From positions 5,732,001 through 5,796,000 of the forward strand of contig NZ_CP126307.1 of the NCBI RefSeq assembly GCF_030144325.1: DNA of 64,000 nucleotides, read 5' to 3'. Of the stretch, positions 59,773-64,000 are shown piece by piece. The number at the start of each line of letters is the position of its first letter. Positions within the stretch are counted from its first letter, which is position 1. Source of the DNA: Bosea vestrisii. Lineage in GTDB: Bacteria > Pseudomonadota > Alphaproteobacteria > Rhizobiales > Beijerinckiaceae. The translations under genes were made by a program, and so were the position numbers. The notes under the pieces are model-generated. The model was given only the letters and a program-made list of their open reading frames with translations, did not search any database and was not told where the DNA came from.

Positions 59773-60636
59773 TCAATCGGTGAAGACCACGGTCTTCTTG
59801 CCGTTTAGCACGACGCGATCTTCGAGATGCTGGCGCACGGCCCGCGCCAGCACGCGCCGCTCGATGTCGCGGCCCTTGCGGACGAGATCGTCCGGTGTGT
59901 CGCGATGGCTGATGCGCTCGACGTCCTGCTCGATGATCGGGCCCTCGTCGAGGTCGGGCGTGACGTAGTGCGCGGTCGCGCCGATCAGCTTCACGCCGCG
60001 CTCATGCGCCTGATGATAGGGCTTGGCGCCCTTGAAGCCGGGCAGGAACGAGTGGTGGATATTGATGCAGCGGCCGAGTAGCTTGGCCGAGAACCCGTCC
60101 GACAGAATCTGCATGTAGCGGGCGAGCACGACGAGGTCGGTCTTGGTCTCCTGCACCAGCCGCCAGAGCTCCGCCTCCTGCTCCATCTTGGTCTGGCGCG
60201 TCACCGGCAGATGATGGAACGGCAGATCGCCGAGATCGGTCGAATTCAGGCTGTCGCGGCCGTGATTGGAGACGATCGCCGAGATCTCCATCGGCAATTC
60301 GCCGATGCGCCAGCGATAGAGCAGATCGGCCAGGCAATGGTCGAATTTCGAGACCAGCAGCATGACCCGCTTGTTCGCTTGGCGCTCGCGCAGCGTGAAC
60401 TCCATGCCGAAGCGTTTCGCCAGGTCGCCGACCGAGGCGGCGATGGCGGTGTGAGGCTGGCTCTCCTCCAGCCGGTTGAAGACGACGCGCATGAAGAAGC
60501 GGCCGGTTTCGATGTCGTCGAATTGCTGTGCGTCGAGGATGTTGCATCCGGCCTCGAACAGCAGGGTCGAGACGGCGGCGACGATGCCGGGACGGTCGGG
60601 GCAGGACAGTGTCAGAATCGCGGTGCGGTCGAGCAT
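59773..60636 (-). CDS. purU: Formyltetrahydrofolate deformylase
   Basis: The enzyme has 287 aa and releases formate from 10-formyl-THF. The N-terminal ACT domain is AILTLSCPDRPGIVAAVSTL. The catalytic domain has NIHHSFLPGFKGAKPYHQAH, with the Asn and His of the formyltransferase fold, and VTPDLDEGPIIEQDVERI. It follows soxA-soxG on the same strand after 78 nt, which fits disposal of one-carbon units made during sarcosine and betaine catabolism. Confidence 0.96.
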   Translation of the reverse strand: MLDRTAILTLSCPDRPGIVAAVSTLLFEAGCNILDAQQFDDIETGRFFMRVVFNRLEESQPHTAIAASVGDLAKRFGMEFTLRERQANKRVMLLVSKFDHCLADLLYRWRIGELPMEISAIVSNHGRDSLNSTDLGDLPFHHLPVTRQTKMEQEAELWRLVQETKTDLVVLARYMQILSDGFSAKLLGRCINIHHSFLPGFKGAKPYHQAHERGVKLIGATAHYVTPDLDEGPIIEQDVERISHRDTPDDLVRKGRDIERRVLARAVRQHLEDRVVLNGKKTVVFTD

Positions 60637-60714
60637 GGCTGATGCCGCTGTTGAGGCGGCCCTTCGCTGGGAGAGATGGGGTGATGTCGGGAGGCGGCGC
60701 GCAACGCGCTGCGC

Positions 60715-61341
60715 TCAACCTCGGCCGGTCGTCACGCTGCAGCCGAATTCGGCTGCGGAGGCGGAAAACCACGCCCAGAAGCTGCCGGCCATGCTGCGCG
60801 CCACCATGATCTCGAACGCCGCTCCATCAGGGCCGTCCCGCGTCCGCCAGAGCTGCGCGCCGATATGGGAGATGCTGGTCAAGGCGGCGCTGCCTGCCGG
60901 AAAGGCGGCCGGGTGCAGGTCGATCATGCAGCCCTTGGCGAGGGCGTCGCGGATCCTTGCGCCCGACAATCGCAGCACGGCACGGCCGTCGCTCTGATCG
61001 GCGACGGCGGCGAACCCGGAAAGCGCCTGCAGGTCATCGGCGAAGCGGCCGCGGTCCTCGCCGACCAGCAGCCATTGGCCGGGCCCGGACCAGATCAGTG
61101 CATGGGTGGCCGAGCATAGCGCGACCGGGCTCGAAGGCAGATCGAGACCGAAACGCGCCATGACGGCCTGCGCCAGCGCAGCCTCGCCGCCATCGGCGAT
61201 GATGATGCTGGCGATGCCGAGGCCGTCCCGCGCCGCTGCGGTGACGCCGGCAAGCCCAGCCGTGCCAAACTGGCCGTTGGGCAGGATGCCGTTCCACGCT
61301 CCGCGCGGCGTCCAGCTCGTGGGGAACGCAAGCTCAGACAT
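60715..61341 (-). CDS. soxG: Sarcosine oxidase gamma subunit
   Basis: The protein has 208 aa. SoxG family features are GLGIASIIIADGGEAALAQA, ALIWSGPGQWLLVGEDRGRF, VADQSDGRAVLRLSGARIRD and LTSISHIGAQLWRTRDG. It is a structural subunit of the heterotetrameric TSOX enzyme, which demethylates sarcosine to glycine with production of 5,10-methylene-THF and H2O2. Its ATG overlaps the soxA stop by 8 nt. Confidence 0.93.
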   Translation of the reverse strand: MSELAFPTSWTPRGAWNGILPNGQFGTAGLAGVTAAARDGLGIASIIIADGGEAALAQAVMARFGLDLPSSPVALCSATHALIWSGPGQWLLVGEDRGRFADDLQALSGFAAVADQSDGRAVLRLSGARIRDALAKGCMIDLHPAAFPAGSAALTSISHIGAQLWRTRDGPDGAAFEIMVARSMAGSFWAWFSASAAEFGCSVTTGRG

Positions 61342-64000
61342 GGAGGCGAAGCTCTTCCGGATCGACGAAGACGGGCGAGCAGATTTCGATCTCGACGTCG
61401 CCGTTGCGCACCGGATCGACGGCGCGGATGCGCTCGCCGATGCGTTGCGGCCCGTTCCTGAGCAGGCCGAGCCCGATCCAGTGCTTCAGGCTCGGCGAAT
61501 AGGCGACGGAGGTCATGTAGCCCTCGTCATTGTCCATCGTCGCCGGCTTGCCGACCCCGATGAAATGCGCGCCGGCGCGCAGGCGCTGGCCCGCATCGAC
61601 CGCCCTGAAGCCGACGAAAGAAGGCCGCTCGGCCTCGACCAGCGCCTCGCGCCCGGCCATGACGCGACCGATGAAGTCCTTTTTCGTCGACATCATCTTG
61701 CCGAGGCCGAGATCGCGCGCCGTGGTCTGGCCGCTCAGTTCATTACCGGCGACATGGCCCTTCTCGACGCGCATCACGCCGAGCGCCTCGGTGCCATAGG
61801 GCGTGACGCCATGTGGCTCGCCGGCCAGCATCAGTGCCCGCATCATCGCCTCGCCATAGTCGGCGGGGACGGCGAGCTCATAGGCGAGCTCGCCCGAAAA
61901 CGAGATCCGGAACAGCCGCGCCGGGATGCCGCCGCCGACCGTCACGATGCGGGCCGCGAGATAGGGGAAGGCCTCGTTCGAAATGTCGTGCTCTGCGTCG
62001 ATCACGCCGCGCAGCACATCGCGCGCCTTCGGCCCCGCGATGGCGGCCTGCGCCCATTGCTCGGAGACCGAGACGATGGCGACATCCAGCGTTGGCCACA
62101 GCACCTGATGACAGAATTCGAGATGCTGCATCACCTTGGCCGCATTGGCCGTGGTCGTGGTCATCAGGAAATGCGTCTCGCCAAGCCGCGAGGTCGTGCC
62201 GTCATCCATGACGAAGCCGTCCTCGCGCAGCATCAGCCCATAACGCGCCTTGCCGACCGGCAACGCCTTCCAGCCATTGATGTAGACGCGCTCGAGGAAT
62301 TCGGCGGCGTCCGCACCCTGGATGTCGATCTTGCCGAGCGTCGAGACGTCGCAGAGCCCGACGCCGTTGCGAACGCTGAGAACCTCGCGATTGACGGTGG
62401 TCAGCCAGTCGCTTTCGCCGGGCTTCGGGTAATACTGCGCCCGCATCCAGGCGCCGCTTTCGACGAAGACGGCGCCTTGCTCCTGCGACCAGCGATGTGT
62501 CGGCGCCAGCCTGGTCGGCCGGAAGTCGCGGCCGCGATGGTGGCCGCCGAGCGCGCCGATCGCGACCGGGGTATAGGGCGGGCGGAAGATCGTCGTGCCG
62601 GTCTCGGGGATCGTCTTCCCGGTCTGCTCGGCCATGATGGCGAGCCCGCTGAGATTGGAGGTCTTGCCCTGGTCGGTCGCCATGCCGAGCGTGGTGTAGC
62701 GCTTGAGATGCTCGACCGGGCGAAAGCCCTCGCGCGCAGCAAGCTCGACATCGGCATCGGTGACGTCGTTCTGGAAATCGACAAAGGCTTTTCCCCTGCC
62801 GCTCTCGACGCGCCAGACGGGGGCGAGGGCGACGCTCTCGGGGTCGGTCTTGGGCGGCTGCATCTCGGGCCCGGCCGTCAAGCCGCAATCGGCGGCAGCT
62901 TCGGCGCCCAATCTCGCTCCATCCGCCAGCGCCTGCGCCAGTGACAGACGCCCGGCCGCGCTGCCGGCGACGCTCAGGCCTGCCGGCATCATGCCCGGCA
63001 CGAAGGCATGGATGCCGTCATTCCAGACCGGCCTCGTGTTCTGGTGCGAGGTCAGGTGCAGGGTGGGGTTCCAGCCATTCGAGACCGCGAGCAGATCGCA
63101 GGCGATGCTGTGCTCGCTTCCGGATGCGTCGCGGATCACGACCTGCTTCAAAGCCCGGCCGCCGGCAGCGCTGCTGACGACGCCGCCTGCGAAAACCCGC
63201 GCACCGATCTTGCTCGCCAAGGCGGTCAGGCCCGGATCGAGCTGCGGGCGTGGATCGACGATCGCTGCGACCCTTGCCCCGGCCGCGGCGAGATCGCGGG
63301 CCGTCGCCCAGCCATCGTCGCCGCTCGTGAAGACGACGGCCTCGCGGCCGGGCAGCACGCCGTAGCGGTTGAGATAGGTCCGCACCGCGCCGGCCAGCAT
63401 CACGCCGGGTGTATCGTTGCCGGCAAAGACGATCGGCCGCTCGATCGCGCCTGCCGCCAGCACGGCGCGCCTGGCGATGATCCGCCAGGAGCGTTGGCGC
63501 GGCTGATGCGGCGGCGGAACGGGCAAATGGTCCGACACCCGCTCGACCGCGCCATAGACGCCATGGTCGTAGACGCCGAAGACGGTCGTGCGCGGCATGA
63601 TCGTCACATCCGGCAGGCTTGCGAGTTCGGCCAGCGCGTCCGCGATCCATTCCGGCGCGGCGCGGGCGTCGATCTCGCGCTTCTCGCCGAGCAGCCTGCC
63701 GCCGAACCGGAAATCCTCGTCGCAGAGAATGACGCGCGCTCCGGCCCGCCCCGCAGCCAGCGCGGCCGCCAAGCCCGCCGGCCCGCCGCCGATCACCAGC
63801 ACGTCGCAGAAGGCGAAGGCTTTCTCGTAATGGTCGGGGTCTTCCGTGGTCGCGGCGCGTCCGGAGTCCGGCGGCGCGGCGGATCAGCGGCTCGTAGACC
63901 TTTTCCCAGAAGCTCGCCGGCCACATGAAGGTCTTGTAGTAGAAGCCCGCGCTCAGCGCCGGTCCGAGCAGGGAGTTGACCGCGAGGATGTCGAAGGCGA
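61334..64000 (-). CDS. soxA: Sarcosine oxidase alpha subunit, 5' end outside the window, with an apparent frameshift
   Basis: The visible part is about 888 residues. From the window edge: AFDILAVNSLLGPALSAGFY and FWEKVYEPLIRRAAGL, the linker after the N-terminal 2Fe-2S-like domain; the dinucleotide fold DVLVIGGGPAGLAAALAAGR; a second nucleotide fold; and a C-terminal GcvT-like folate domain ending EEIEICSPVF-like. The AGL segment and DPDHYEKAF-type segment that follows it are one base out of frame. Removing one C at about 63861-63866 gives AAGLGRAATTEDPDHYEK, so I treat the gene as single. A truncated start at 63802 would lose the first part of the FAD/NAD fold. Confidence 0.9.

Overview
The window is GC-rich, gene-dense chromosomal DNA from an alphaproteobacterium, most likely of the order Hyphomicrobiales (Rhizobiales) and plausibly near Bosea. 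This is inferred from gene content: an aapJQMP-type general amino-acid transporter, a heterotetrameric sarcosine oxidase beside purU, GatCAB-type aminoacylation, a DnaA-like Hda protein, an NDUFS4-like complex I subunit, ppk-ppx, and intergenic palindromes of kinds common in that order. No prophage, integrase, transposase, CRISPR array or rRNA operon was seen. Two tRNA genes are present: Pro(TGG) and Arg(TCT).

Layout. 1-8.6 kb: the frameshifted tail of a short-chain dehydrogenase, an AAC(3)-like acetyltransferase behind a DNA photolyase, a stand-alone VgrG/gp5-tail-like beta-helix protein facing a Gly/Cys-rich membrane-anchored protein, and an RND efflux pump. 8.6-20.8 kb: gatB, two GNATs, a GST, a DUF2147 protein, a Sel1 protein, ndk with a strong terminator, an OmpV/MipA porin-like protein, a molybdopterin oxidoreductase, a second GST divergent from a frameshifted WYL regulator, and purN-purM. 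21-32.6 kb: a CDP-alcohol phosphatidyltransferase, a PerM/AI-2E-like permease, hda, an acyl-lipid desaturase with a long C-terminal extension, ppk-ppx, a frameshifted bestrophin-like DUF4239 gene, rnd and aspS. 32.6-41.4 kb: tandem small lipoproteins, surface-glycan glycosyl- and acyltransferases, a large secreted protein of unknown function, a DUF192 protein, and an IclR / binding-protein / M24-hydrolase cluster. 41.6-45.8 kb: the tRNAs, complex I subunit and a lipid-A-type sugar-transfer trio. 45.8-54.2 kb: metC divergent from an aap operon with three tandem binding-protein genes. 54.2-64 kb: GDPD, rsmB, guaA, purU and soxG-soxA, the last running off the window end.

Functional links. gatB and a bacterial AspRS fit indirect tRNA amidation. 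purN, purM, guaA and purU bear on purine and one-carbon metabolism, and purU beside soxAG fits handling of the one-carbon unit released by sarcosine oxidation. The ArnT-like protein, DPM1-like GT2 and LAB_N protein look like a polyprenyl-phosphate-sugar pathway that decorates lipid A.

The observations most worth following are the triple aapJ array with a diverged middle copy; the orphan beta-helix spike-like protein; the M24 hydrolase that lacks most metal ligands and sits with an orphan binding protein; a 45-aa lipoprotein gene; the structured intergenic repeats; and five apparent single-base frameshifts in otherwise well-conserved genes. The frameshifts look more like residual sequencing indels than five separate pseudogenes.
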